Assembly: GCF_009688965.1 (NCBI RefSeq)
Contig: NZ_AP021875.1
Span: 2,418,001-2,482,000, forward strand
From: Desulfosarcina widdelii
GTDB lineage: Bacteria > Desulfobacterota > Desulfobacteria > Desulfobacterales > Desulfosarcinaceae
Reading direction: 5' to 3'
Length of the DNA: 64,000 nucleotides
The notes beneath the pieces were generated by a model. That model worked only from the letters and a program-made list of their open reading frames with translations. It did no database searches and was not told where the DNA came from. The position numbers were made by a program, and so were the translations under genes. This document shows, one piece after another, positions 27,631-36,100 of the stretch (the stretch's first letter is position 1; each line of letters opens with the position of its first letter).

Positions 27631-28983
27631 ATGCGCGAAAAATGGCAAAAACAGATGCCCCTGATGCCTCAGATCAAAGACCACGCCCAAGCAAAAGAAC
27701 TTACAGCTATCAGTGGTATCATCGATGCTCACCCTATCATCTGTGATCGCGTTCTTCAAGATTTGAACAAGGGCAAGCTGGTGGCCTATCGAACTGGGGC
27801 TGACGGCATGAGCGCCGACCAGGTACTGCGTTGTGCTATCGTCAAAATCCTTTTCGGTTTTACGTATGATGAACTGGCATTTCATATTGTCGATTCGCAG
27901 GCATTGAGTTGGTTCTGCCGGATCGGTATCGCCGACAAGGGATACAAAAAATCCGCCCTGAACAAAAATATCAAAGGCATATCGGACGCCACCTGGGAAC
28001 TGATCAATGCGGATCTTTTGGGATATGCGAAGCAAAAGGGCATTGAAAAGGGCCGACAGGTCCGGGTCGATTGCACGTGCGTTGAAACTCACATCCATCA
28101 TCCCACCGACTCCAACCTGCTGTGGGATGGTGTTCGCGTGTTGACGAGGCTGCTGAAGCGCTTCCGGGATGAATCGGGGATCACAGTTCCTGACTTCCAT
28201 AACCATACCCGTGTTGCCAAACGACGGATGCTGGCGGTGATGAATGCCAAACGGAAAAACAAGCGTAAGGTTGCCTATGTGGACCTGCTCAAAACCAGTC
28301 GCAAAGTGGTTGGGTACGCTCATAAGGCAGTCGCTGCGATCAATGCCGGTGCGACCTGCGACCCGCTGGTCATGACGATTGGCTTCCAGATCGAACATTT
28401 TGTCGATCTGACCCGCAGGGTGATCCACCAGACCGAACGCCGGGTTCTTCATGGAGAAACGGTCGATGCCAAAGACAAAGTAGTATCGTTGTTCGAGCCA
28501 CATACCGATATCATCGTCAAGGATAGGCGCGATACGCTGTTTGGTCACAAAATCTGTCTGACCGGAGGCGCGTCGAACCTTATTTTGGACTGTGTCATCA
28601 CCGAAGGCAATCCGGCCGACGCCGACCTGACGATACCGATGCTTGAGCGGCAAAAACAAATTTATGGCCGCTATCCCCTCAAGGCCAGCTTCGACGGCGG
28701 TTTTGCATCCAAGGAAAACTTGAAGCGAGCCCAATCGCGTAAGATCAAAGACGTCTGCTTTGCCAAGAAACGAGGTCTATCTGAAACCGACATGTGCCGC
28801 AGCCAATATGTGTATCGTCGATTGCGCCGCTTTCGAGCGGGTATTGAATCCGGTATCTCCTGGCTGAAGCGTTGCCTTGGCCTGACCCGCTGTACCTGGA
28901 AAGGATGGGACTCGTTTAAATCCTATGTTTGGTCTTCGATTGTGGCCGCCATGGACTTTCCCCAAAAAAGTAGACACGGTTAA
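27631..28983 (+). pseudogene. Transposase of the outer element, 3' end displaced by IS3
   Basis: The frame gives 450 aa, but the last 10 codons are read out of IS3 DNA. With IS3 and one CCA removed, the reading continues from codon 440 into NLLTIARGKTAT with stop at 30243-30245, a 452-aa DDE transposase of the ISNCY/IS5-like superfamily (FEPHTDIIVKDRRDTLFGHK and SFDGGFASKENL regions are typical). The break removes only the C-terminal tail, so residual activity is possible. A good ribosome binding site (AAAGGAG) precedes the start. Confidence 0.85.
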
Positions 28984-29801
28984 AAGCAAACTGCTGATTT
29001 CATGGTCTGTTCGAATTGGGCTGGGGTTTTGTAGCCCAATGTAGAATGTTTGCGTTTCCGATTGTAATAGATCTCAATGTACTCGAATATTGCCCTCAAG
29101 GTGTCTTGAGGCCCCTTGAAGCGTTCATGGTGAATCAATTCCGATTTGATGATGCCGAAAAAAGACTCGGCCACCGCGTTGTCCCAGCAGTTGCCCTTGC
29201 GACTCATGCTTTGAACGAAACCATGCTTATTCAACACTTTTCGAAAATCCTTGCACGCATACTGAACCCCGCGATCCGAATGGATAATCAATCCGGGACC
29301 GGGGCGACGCTTGCGGATCCCGCGGGCAAGCGCTGTAAGCACCATTTCCGTGCTCAAAGAACTGCTCAGCGCCCAGCCGACCACCATACGGGAAAACAGA
29401 TCGATAAAGACCGTCAGGTAGAGCCAGCCACGTGCGGTAGCGATATAGGTGATATCCGACACCCACGTCTTATCAGGGCCGTCCGCCGTAAAATCGCGCT
29501 GCAACAGATTCTTCGCGACCGGATAGGAGTGCTTCGAATCGGTGGTCGTCCGATATTTGCGCCGATAGATCGAACGCAGCCCCATTTCCTTCATTCTGCG
29601 GGCAACCCGGTTTTTGCTGACTGGAAATCCCATGTCGTTGAGTTCATCCGTGATTTTCGGACTGCCACAGCGCCTTTTATGTCTGTTGAAAATGGCCTTG
29701 ATGTGAACGTCCAGGCGCCGATTCTCAATCGCCCGTTTGCTCTCGGGACGGTTGCGCCAATGGTAATAACCGCTGCGAGACACCGAAAGAACCCGGCACA
29801 T
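28980..29801 (-). CDS. IS3-family transposase OrfB (DDE integrase core)
   Basis: A 273-aa orfB with the DDE triad in rve-type context: WVSDITYIA, HSDRGVQY and NAVAESFFGIIKSE. It is in the -1 frame relative to orfA. The same frame is open upstream from about 29890 (FGFIDGHRTLWSVEK precedes the ATG), so the active enzyme is the OrfAB fusion formed by frameshifting at A7G. It appears intact. Confidence 0.93.
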   Translation of the reverse strand: MCRVLSVSRSGYYHWRNRPESKRAIENRRLDVHIKAIFNRHKRRCGSPKITDELNDMGFPVSKNRVARRMKEMGLRSIYRRKYRTTTDSKHSYPVAKNLLQRDFTADGPDKTWVSDITYIATARGWLYLTVFIDLFSRMVVGWALSSSLSTEMVLTALARGIRKRRPGPGLIIHSDRGVQYACKDFRKVLNKHGFVQSMSRKGNCWDNAVAESFFGIIKSELIHHERFKGPQDTLRAIFEYIEIYYNRKRKHSTLGYKTPAQFEQTMKSAVCF

Positions 29802-29833
29802 CTTCTCAACACTCCAAAGAGTGCGGTGCCCGT

Positions 29834-30136
29834 CTATGAACCCGAATATCTGTTCGGGTCCTCCGAGAAGATGGCCACGGCTTTTTTTAAGATGTCACGT
29901 TCCTGCCGAAGTCGCTCGTTTTCACGCTTGAGACGCCGCAACTCATCGTCGTCTGGCTTGAGGCGGCCTTTACCTGGAAACGCCTGGTCGCCATCATTAC
30001 GCAACTCGCGTTTCCAGCGACTGATGATGCCTTGGCTGATGCCAAGGTCGCGTTCGATTTCGGACTGTGTGTTGCCTGGCTCCGAAGCCAGTCGCACCGC
30101 TTCGATTTTAAATTCTTTGTCAAATCGTTTTCCCAT
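29834..30136 (-). CDS. IS3-family transposase OrfA
   Basis: A 100-aa protein with an N-terminal HTH (FDKEFKIEAVRLASE...) and a leucine-zipper-like helix (DDDELRRLKRENERLRQERD) for dimerisation. The slippery A AAA AAA G lies about 50 bases before its stop, letting about a fraction of ribosomes shift into orfB. Starts MGKRFDKEFK at 30136. Confidence 0.93.
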   Translation of the reverse strand: MGKRFDKEFKIEAVRLASEPGNTQSEIERDLGISQGIISRWKRELRNDGDQAFPGKGRLKPDDDELRRLKRENERLRQERDILKKAVAIFSEDPNRYSGS

Positions 30137-30428
30137 GGTGGAACACCTCCTGTTGCCTCATACAACTTGGCTGTTCGGTGTGTCCACTTTTTTGAGATGA
30201 TCCACCAACCTGCTGACCATCGCCAGGGGAAAAACAGCCACTTGAGACCTTAATCGATTCCGCATCGTGAAAACTGGTTGAACAAGTGCGCTTGCATTAA
30301 GCCGATTTCGGTAAATTAGCCACAAACCGATGTAGCGATGGTGAGAAAAATCCTGCCGAGGATTTTACCACTCTATTTTTTTTGCGACTCGGCTCTGAAA
30401 ATTACCATTTATGGATCGACACTAATTA

Positions 30429-30580
30429 ACGCAGCATACTATAATTTTTATGATGTTGCTAAAATACTGATCAGATACAATGCAGACAAGACTATTAAGG
30501 ATATGCATGGAAACACAGCCTACGATTATGCTTCGCAATACGAATATACCCGGATAATGAACCTGTTGAAGGACGAATAG
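30429..30580 (+). pseudogene. Ankyrin-repeat lipoprotein, 3' part
   Basis: The continuation of the 27223 gene after the outer element. Read in the restored frame it gives NAAYYNFYDVAKILIRYNADKT, a normal ankyrin repeat, then KDMHGNTAYDYASQYEYTRI and stop at 30580. The in-frame start that opens at 30338 lies in IS DNA and is an artefact. Confidence 0.88.
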
Positions 30581-30761
30581 CGGCAACGTCGTTAACGCAC
30601 AGGAAAGAGGCCTCAGTGAGGTACCTTACAAATAAATCAGGGCTGATGTAATCCAATTCCCGATATATAGAACTTGACTGATCCCTATTTCCGGGACTGG
30701 TTCAGCGCAAAAGCTGCAAGCTGATAGTGCAGCCTTGGGAGAGAATAGCAGTCTTGCTCCC

Positions 30762-30881
30762 TTAGATTTTAAGCGCCCATCCGTTTAATCTACGCCCAAA
30801 CTCAAATCTATTCAGGACCAGGACAATCAGCATCGCAAGGCAACCAGCAATACACGCCGAAATAAATTTAATCTTATCCAT
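30762..30881 (-). CDS. Possible 39-aa membrane protein
   Basis: MDKIKFISACIAGCLAMLIVLVLNRFEFGRRL-type frame (39 aa) with one strong hydrophobic segment and a clear ribosome binding site AAGGGGG before ATG 30881. A basic C-terminal tail follows. Too short for standard prediction. No homologue recognised. Confidence 0.45.
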   Translation of the reverse strand: MDKIKFISACIAGCLAMLIVLVLNRFEFGRRLNGWALKI

Positions 30882-31693
30882 TTTGCCCCCTTGGTATTGA
30901 ATTTATCCCTCCGGTTTCACTGTTAAAATTCGAGCCTGACATGAAATGTGTAACTCATTCGATTCGAAATTTTCTCCATGTGCCAACTGGTCAGTTATCA
31001 ATTCAGCAATCCACATGCCAAATTTATTTTTATCATAAATACTATGGTTTATCTTTTTTAAAGAGGAGTTTTCCGAATTGAGAATCAAAATATTGAGCGA
31101 ATTGACCTAAAAATTATAACCTTTTTTACATAATTATCGAGAAAAGAAGCGAGAACGCAGAAAATCGTCGGGTCAATTCACTTATAGGGACAACCTCTCG
31201 AACGGTCCATGTCCCCGACAGGGTAAAAGCCCTGTTTGAAGCCAATGGGGTGAAAGCGACAATAGAGAAATACAGCCGAAATTCGAGAGTCAGGAGGGAA
31301 TCGGAATTTCGATCCGCAGAAAAAAGATGCCGGGCCACCTTTCGTCAGCCCGGCGAAAAGAAGATAAGGAGGTTAACACGGTAGTATAGGTTCAGCGACT
31401 CCGTGTTGCATTCCGGTACAGGCTGAACCTTGCCGAGGTACGATCTCAACATTATGGAGTTGTAATATTTTCTTTCGGGGGTATCTATATCAGACCGCAA
31501 CGGAACCTCATCAAACCTCAATCGGATCCAGAGTTCTCTTTTGAATCACCCTGCTTCGCACCTATTTAGGTTCCAGGGCCATCTGAACGACAATACCTGT
31601 TCAAGGTGCCATATTCAAAATCGGTATTATATTAGGTTATCAAAAACCGAAAACCATCGATACATAACAGACCGCCCGGAAGGAGGTATGACC
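30882..31693. other. Intergenic region with no supported gene
   Basis: Frames at 30903-31088 (TTG start) and 31126-31338 lack ribosome binding sites and known motifs. The region is between the IS scar and the YHS gene. The inverted structure near 31440 is weak. Confidence 0.5.
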
Positions 31694-31933
31694 ATGACCG
31701 ATACGAATTCAATACCGGAAACCGCTATCGATCCCGTTTGCGGCAAGACTTTCGACCCTCGCAGCATCCGCATTTTTTCCAGTGACGACAAGGGCACCCA
31801 TTATTTCTGTTCGCAGGATTGCAAGCGACGGTTCGACTCCGCTGACACCAAATCCAAAAAAGGGTTCTGGGCAAAGTACACCGACCGCCTGAAAGACACC
31901 CATTGCACGCGGACGCCGCCCGAATGCACATAA
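31694..31933 (+). CDS. YHS-domain protein
   Basis: A 79-aa protein from ATG 31694, seven bases after GGAGG (an ATG two codons earlier is too close). The YHS motif is DPVCGKTFDP plus YFCSQDCKRRF, with Cys residues suited to a metal or iron-sulfur site. YHS modules occur at the ends of metal transporters and in small proteins linked to metal handling. It is followed by a strong terminator, so it is a single-gene unit. Confidence 0.75.
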   Translation: MTDTNSIPETAIDPVCGKTFDPRSIRIFSSDDKGTHYFCSQDCKRRFDSADTKSKKGFWAKYTDRLKDTHCTRTPPECT

Positions 31934-32023
31934 TCGACCGCACCGTCGCCGGTGTTTCTCCATTTCTGCTGCCTTGATGAAAGGAAGCGCAAAACGGCGA
32001 CACGATTTCGATACGCTTTTCCC

Positions 32024-32061
32024 GGTCAAGATCGATCCCAATCGATCTTGACCATTTTTTT
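32024..32061 (+). terminator. Strong rho-independent terminator
   Basis: GGTCAAGATCGAT pairs perfectly with ATCGATCTTGACC around a CCCA loop, followed by seven T's. It ends the YHS transcript. Confidence 0.85.
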
Positions 32062-32224
32062 AAAAGGATGCAGGGGAATGGAGTGCGAAGGCCGGCTATC
32101 GTCGGTATACCGCAGGGATTGGAGGGGACGGTTCTTTCGAACCCGTCAGCAATCAGAGTGTTAAAATTCGGGGCCGATCCGTGCCGCCGAGGCATTTTAG
32201 TACTCCTAATTACGAACAGGTGTA

Positions 32225-32527
32225 CTAAGCGAACGAAGCGTTTTCTGAAATCCGCTCTTCGATGGGATCGTCGAACATCACGGCAAAGCCCCTGTCATGG
32301 GAACGCACCACGGTCCCCATGACGTTGGGCCGCCGGTCGAAAGCAATGATCGGGAACCGGAGACTGATCCGCTGGCCGCGCTCAACAGCCCGATGGGAAT
32401 GGATATAGATGCCGCCGGCGCTGACATTGGCGATCAAATCCCGATAGGTTCCGGACTTAATGGTGTACTTGGCGGTGTACAACGCCGGATGACGAGGGTA
32501 TTGACGTTTTTCCGCTTTCGAATTCAT
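32225..32527 (-). CDS. PilZ-domain protein
   Basis: A 100-aa PilZ domain: KRQYPRHPALYTAKY at the N-terminus and NVSAGGIYIHSH, which keeps the NxSxxG motif intact, so c-di-GMP binding is plausible. It resembles the island PilZ protein at 20109-20456 in layout. Monocistronic. Its effector is unknown; PilZ proteins often control motility or secretion, and a Tad pilus is encoded further along. Confidence 0.85.
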   Translation of the reverse strand: MNSKAEKRQYPRHPALYTAKYTIKSGTYRDLIANVSAGGIYIHSHRAVERGQRISLRFPIIAFDRRPNVMGTVVRSHDRGFAVMFDDPIEERISENASFA

Positions 32528-32733
32528 TTGCCACCACCTTCTGTTTCATCGTGTGAATACCCGATTTCCCTTCAGCACACCTTATTCCTACCGGGTCGAG
32601 CGATTTCGATCAATAAAAAATTTAATCCGTTGGTAGTAAAGGCAAATTCTGCTACAAAGCGGGCGTTTCCGAATCGCTGCGTTGTTCGAAAGCTTCGTTA
32701 TGCAAAACGTTACTTTTTCATAAGAATGATCAT

Positions 32734-33624
32734 ATGCCTGCAAAAAACGAACCCGATGCCGTTTATCTGTGCCAGGTCGGTCCCCACGTGTCCTGCGGGG
32801 CCTGCTGCGGGCTGTATAATGTCGCCGATCCATCGCAGAAAAACCTGGAGGCCCTGCTGACGCGCCGCACTCGCTGGTTTGCCGAAGTACCCCGCACCGT
32901 TTCCGGAATCGATGCCTTTTGCGACCGGGTGACAAGCGCCGAGCCCGGCAAGCGACCGTTTCCAGATTTCCACCACTGCCCGTTTCTGGGCATGATCGAA
33001 GACGACGGCCGCCGGGTGGGCTGCCTGCTGCACCCGCTGGCTGCGGGAAATTCGGGGTTGGATTGGCGGGGGCTGAGCTACTACGGCGGCATGGCCTGCC
33101 GCACCTATTTCTGCCCCAGCGTCCGGCAACTGCCGGCCCGCTGGCTGGCCGCCGTGCGCCGGAGCATGGACCACTGGTACTTTCACGGCCTGATCGTTAC
33201 CGAACGGCGCCTGCTCACCGAATGGTTCACGCAACTGGAAAAACGCCTCGGGCGGGTCATCAAGTCCGAGGATTTCTCGTCCGAGCCAGCGGCTAAAGTT
33301 TTGCGGAATGCTTTTATCGCCTTGAAAAGCAAATGGCCTTTCCGGTGTCCGGATGCACCGGGGGGCGTCTGCAACTACTTTTTCGAGGATGGTCAGTATC
33401 AGCGGCCGGAAGTAAAAATGGGAAAAAATAAGATGTCCTCTTCACGCTTCGGCGCCATTTTCCGGGAATTGGATTCGGGATTCTCATCACCCTCGGAGGT
33501 CAAAGCCGCCGAGGAAAAAATCGAAGCGATGTTGACAGCACTGGTTACAGCAGTTCCTCGACGGGGGTATAAATCAACCCGAAGGCCTCGGCCACAGCCT
33601 TGTAAGTCACCTTGCCGTCGATGA
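32734..33624 (+). CDS. Cys-cluster (YkgJ-like) protein
   Basis: A 296-aa soluble protein. The N-terminus has CGACCGLYN, a YkgJ/UPF0153-type Cys cluster, with further Cys residues in CRTYFCPS and CNYFFED-like positions, suggesting zinc or iron binding. The last ~27 codons run antisense over the end of the alanine dehydrogenase gene (80-bp convergent overlap), and their Arg/Pro-rich sequence does not look like a domain; the true functional end may be nearer 33540. Function unknown. Confidence 0.75.
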   Translation: MPAKNEPDAVYLCQVGPHVSCGACCGLYNVADPSQKNLEALLTRRTRWFAEVPRTVSGIDAFCDRVTSAEPGKRPFPDFHHCPFLGMIEDDGRRVGCLLHPLAAGNSGLDWRGLSYYGGMACRTYFCPSVRQLPARWLAAVRRSMDHWYFHGLIVTERRLLTEWFTQLEKRLGRVIKSEDFSSEPAAKVLRNAFIALKSKWPFRCPDAPGGVCNYFFEDGQYQRPEVKMGKNKMSSSRFGAIFRELDSGFSSPSEVKAAEEKIEAMLTALVTAVPRRGYKSTRRPRPQPCKSPCRR

Positions 33625-34657
33625 CGTTGGCGCCCTTTTTGATCTCCTCGTTGGCCTGCATGGCCCCCTTCCAGCCCCGGTTGGCAATCTGCAAGGCATA
33701 GGGCAAGGTGGCGTTGGTCAGCGCCAGCGTCGAGGTCTTGGCCACCGCTCCGGGCATGTTGGCCACGCAGTAGTGCACCACCCCGTCGATCACGAAGGTG
33801 GGATCGTTGTGGGTGGTGGCCTTGGAGGTCTCGAAGCAGCCCCCCTGGTCGATGGCCACGTCCACCAGCACCGAGCCGTTCTTCATGGTCTCGAGCATGT
33901 CGCGGGTCACCAGCTTGGGCGCCTTGGCCCCGGGAATCAAAACCGCCCCGATCACCACGTCGGCCTTTTTGACCAGCTTGCGGATCGTCGCCGGGCTGGA
34001 CATCAGGGTGAAGCAGTTGGCCGGCATCACGTCGCTTAAATAGCGCAGCCGGTCCAGGTTCATGTCCAGCAGGTACACCTTGGCCCCCAGACCGCAGGCC
34101 ATCTTGGCCGCGTTGACCCCTACCACGCCGCCGCCGATCACCACCACCGTGGCCGGCTCCACGCCGGGCACTCCGCCCAGAAGAATGCCGTGGCCGCCCT
34201 GGGTCATCTCCAGGTACTTGGCCCCTTCCTGGATGGCCATGCGCCCGGCCACCTCGCTCATGGGCGTCAGCAGCGGCAGGCTGCCGTCGGCCTTCTGGAT
34301 GGTCTCGTAGGCAATGCACACGGCCTTGCTATCGATCAACGCCCGGGTCTGGGGCTCGTCGGCGGCCAGGTGCAGGTAGGTGAACACGATCTGCCCCTCC
34401 CGGATCAGATCGTACTCCGGTGGCAAAGGCTCTTTGACGTGCATGACCATGTCGGCCGCAGCGTAAATCTCCTTGGGGGTGGCGACCATTTTGGCTCCGG
34501 CCCGGGTGTAGGCGTCGTCGGTAAAACCGCTGCCCGCTCCGGCATTTTTCTCCACCAGTACCTCGTGCCCGCTCTTGACCATCACCTCCACGCCCGCCGG
34601 GGTCATGCACACCCGGTTCTCCTCCGACTTGATCTCCTTGAGTATTCCGACAATCAT
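33545..34657 (-). CDS. ald: Alanine dehydrogenase
   Basis: A 370-aa NAD-dependent L-alanine dehydrogenase (alanine to pyruvate plus ammonia). Start ATG 34657 after GGGAGG; an in-frame extension to 34675 is weaker. The N-terminal substrate domain has IVGILKEIKSEENRVCMTP and FTYLHLAADE (conserved His). The Rossmann NAD-binding block is ATVVVIGGGVVGVNAAKMA. It lies 22 bp downstream of the cpgS-like gene and likely shares its transcript. Confidence 0.93.
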   Translation of the reverse strand: MIVGILKEIKSEENRVCMTPAGVEVMVKSGHEVLVEKNAGAGSGFTDDAYTRAGAKMVATPKEIYAAADMVMHVKEPLPPEYDLIREGQIVFTYLHLAADEPQTRALIDSKAVCIAYETIQKADGSLPLLTPMSEVAGRMAIQEGAKYLEMTQGGHGILLGGVPGVEPATVVVIGGGVVGVNAAKMACGLGAKVYLLDMNLDRLRYLSDVMPANCFTLMSSPATIRKLVKKADVVIGAVLIPGAKAPKLVTRDMLETMKNGSVLVDVAIDQGGCFETSKATTHNDPTFVIDGVVHYCVANMPGAVAKTSTLALTNATLPYALQIANRGWKGAMQANEEIKKGANVIDGKVTYKAVAEAFGLIYTPVEELL

Positions 34658-34679
34658 GTTTCCTCCCTTTTGCATGCAG

Positions 34680-36008
34680 TTAGGATTGAAAACTCCCGCC
34701 CAGCTTTGCTCGGATCACCTCTTCCAGGGTTGGCGAACTGTTGTCTTGGTATTCATAGCGTACCCGGATCACCGGCTTGTCCACGGCAACCAGGGCCGCC
34801 AGATCGATGGGGGTTGCCGACAGCACCAGATCACATGGGCATGCATTGATGGTCTCCTCCAGGTCCTTGATCTGCCCGGAACTGTACCCCATGGCCGGCA
34901 GCAAGGTACCGATGTGACTGTAGGCCGAAAAGGTGTCTACCAGGCTTCCCTTGAGATAGGGGCGCGGGTCGGCCAAAGATGCGGCGCCGAAGCGGCGGGC
35001 GGCGATGACACCCGCCCCGTAGGCCATCTCTCCGTGGGTCAGGGTGGGCCCGTCCTCCACCACCAGAACGTGCCGGCCTTTCACCTGGGCAGGGTCATCC
35101 ACCCGGACTGCGGAGTCGGCCAGAATGATCATCGCCTTCGGATTGTGCTGTTCGATGGTCTTGCGGACCTGCTCCACCTTCTCGGGTTCGGCGCTGTCGA
35201 CTTTGTTGATCACGGCCACGTCGGCCATGAGAAGATTGGTTTCTCCTGGGTGGTAGCGGGTTTCGTGGCCCGCACGGTGGGGATCGAACACTACGATGTG
35301 GACGTCCGGTTTGAAAAACGGGGTATCGTTGTTGCCCCCGTCCCAGACGATCACGTCGGCCTCATTTTCCGCTGCCTTAAGAATCAGGCCATAGTCGACG
35401 CCGGCATACACCGCCGCGCCCATGTCGATGATCGGTTCGTACTCCTCGCGCTCCTCGATGGTGCAGCGCTGGCTGTCCAGATCGTCGCGGGAGGAAAAGC
35501 GCTGCACGATCTGTTGGGTGAGATCGCCGTAGGGCATGGGATGCCGGACGCAAGCCACCCGCCGGCCCATCTGCTGCAGGATCCGGATGATTTTGCGGCT
35601 GGTCTGGGATTTTCCGCAGCCGGTGCGCACCGCGCACACGGAAATCACTTTGCGGCTGGAGGTCAGCATAGTGTAAGGGGCGCCGATTATGATGAAATCG
35701 GCGCCGGCGGCGGTAGTCAGGGAAGCCTTGTGCATCACCTCTTCGTGGGTAACGTCGCTGTAGGAAAAGGCCACCAGGTCCACCTTGTGCTTTCGGATCA
35801 GTTCGACGAGCCGGCTGTCCCTGTGGATTGGGATGCCTTGGGGATATTGCTTTCCTGAGAGTTGCGCGGGATAGATGCGGCCGTCGATGTCGGGAATCTG
35901 GGTGGCGGTGAAGGCAACCACGCGGTATCGCGGGTTGTCCCGGAAGTAGACGTTGAAGTTGTGAAAATCCCGGCCCGCGGCCCCCATGATGATCACGTTC
36001 TCCACCAC
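34680..36008 (-). CDS. Cyclic 2,3-diphosphoglycerate synthetase-like GTPase-family protein
   Basis: A 442-aa protein related to archaeal cyclic 2,3-diphosphoglycerate synthetase, a family often found in sulfate reducers. Seen: Rossmann-like start VENVIIMGAAGRDFHNFN, P-loop-like AVRTGCGKSQTSRKI (about residue 130), Asp-rich WDGGNNDTPF, and NKVDSAEPE (guanine-type specificity motif). The bacterial function is unproven. It sits between a nitronate-monooxygenase-like gene (93 bp upstream) and alanine dehydrogenase. Confidence 0.75.
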   Translation of the reverse strand: MVENVIIMGAAGRDFHNFNVYFRDNPRYRVVAFTATQIPDIDGRIYPAQLSGKQYPQGIPIHRDSRLVELIRKHKVDLVAFSYSDVTHEEVMHKASLTTAAGADFIIIGAPYTMLTSSRKVISVCAVRTGCGKSQTSRKIIRILQQMGRRVACVRHPMPYGDLTQQIVQRFSSRDDLDSQRCTIEEREEYEPIIDMGAAVYAGVDYGLILKAAENEADVIVWDGGNNDTPFFKPDVHIVVFDPHRAGHETRYHPGETNLLMADVAVINKVDSAEPEKVEQVRKTIEQHNPKAMIILADSAVRVDDPAQVKGRHVLVVEDGPTLTHGEMAYGAGVIAARRFGAASLADPRPYLKGSLVDTFSAYSHIGTLLPAMGYSSGQIKDLEETINACPCDLVLSATPIDLAALVAVDKPVIRVRYEYQDNSSPTLEEVIRAKLGGSFQS

Positions 36009-36100
36009 TCGGCACCTCCCTTGATCGTCAAAGGATTCAATAACCGATTATACCAGCGTCCTGGCAAAAAGAAAGGATCAAAGTGAAGGGAACGCCACGA

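Larger units (their letters stand above)
28952..30204 (-). mobile_element. IS3-family insertion sequence
   Basis: A 1253-bp element with TGG...CCA ends (inverted repeats TGGACTTTCCCCAAAAAAGT and TGGATCATCTCAAAAAAGT) flanked by the 3-bp duplication CCA (28949-28951 and 30205-30207). It contains orfA and orfB read leftward with a likely programmed -1 frameshift at a run of seven A's (29882-29888). The duplication length and TG ends match the IS3 family. Confidence 0.92.
27491..30422. mobile_element. Outer insertion sequence (with IS3 nested inside)
   Basis: Ends are GTG...CAC with imperfect inverted repeats (GTGCTCATCCACA on the left against GTGTCGATCCATA on the right). It is flanked by 6-bp direct repeats TAATTA (27485-27490 and 30423-30428). 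Without the nested element it would be 1676 bp. Its transposase runs rightward from 27631. By protein type it looks like the ISNCY/ISDol1-like group, but the family is not certain. Confidence 0.75.

Noticed and set aside
30338..30428. Start region of the 80-codon frame carrying ankyrin sequence
   Set aside because: The first 30 codons are outer-IS DNA; the ankyrin part belongs to the interrupted gene starting at 27223.
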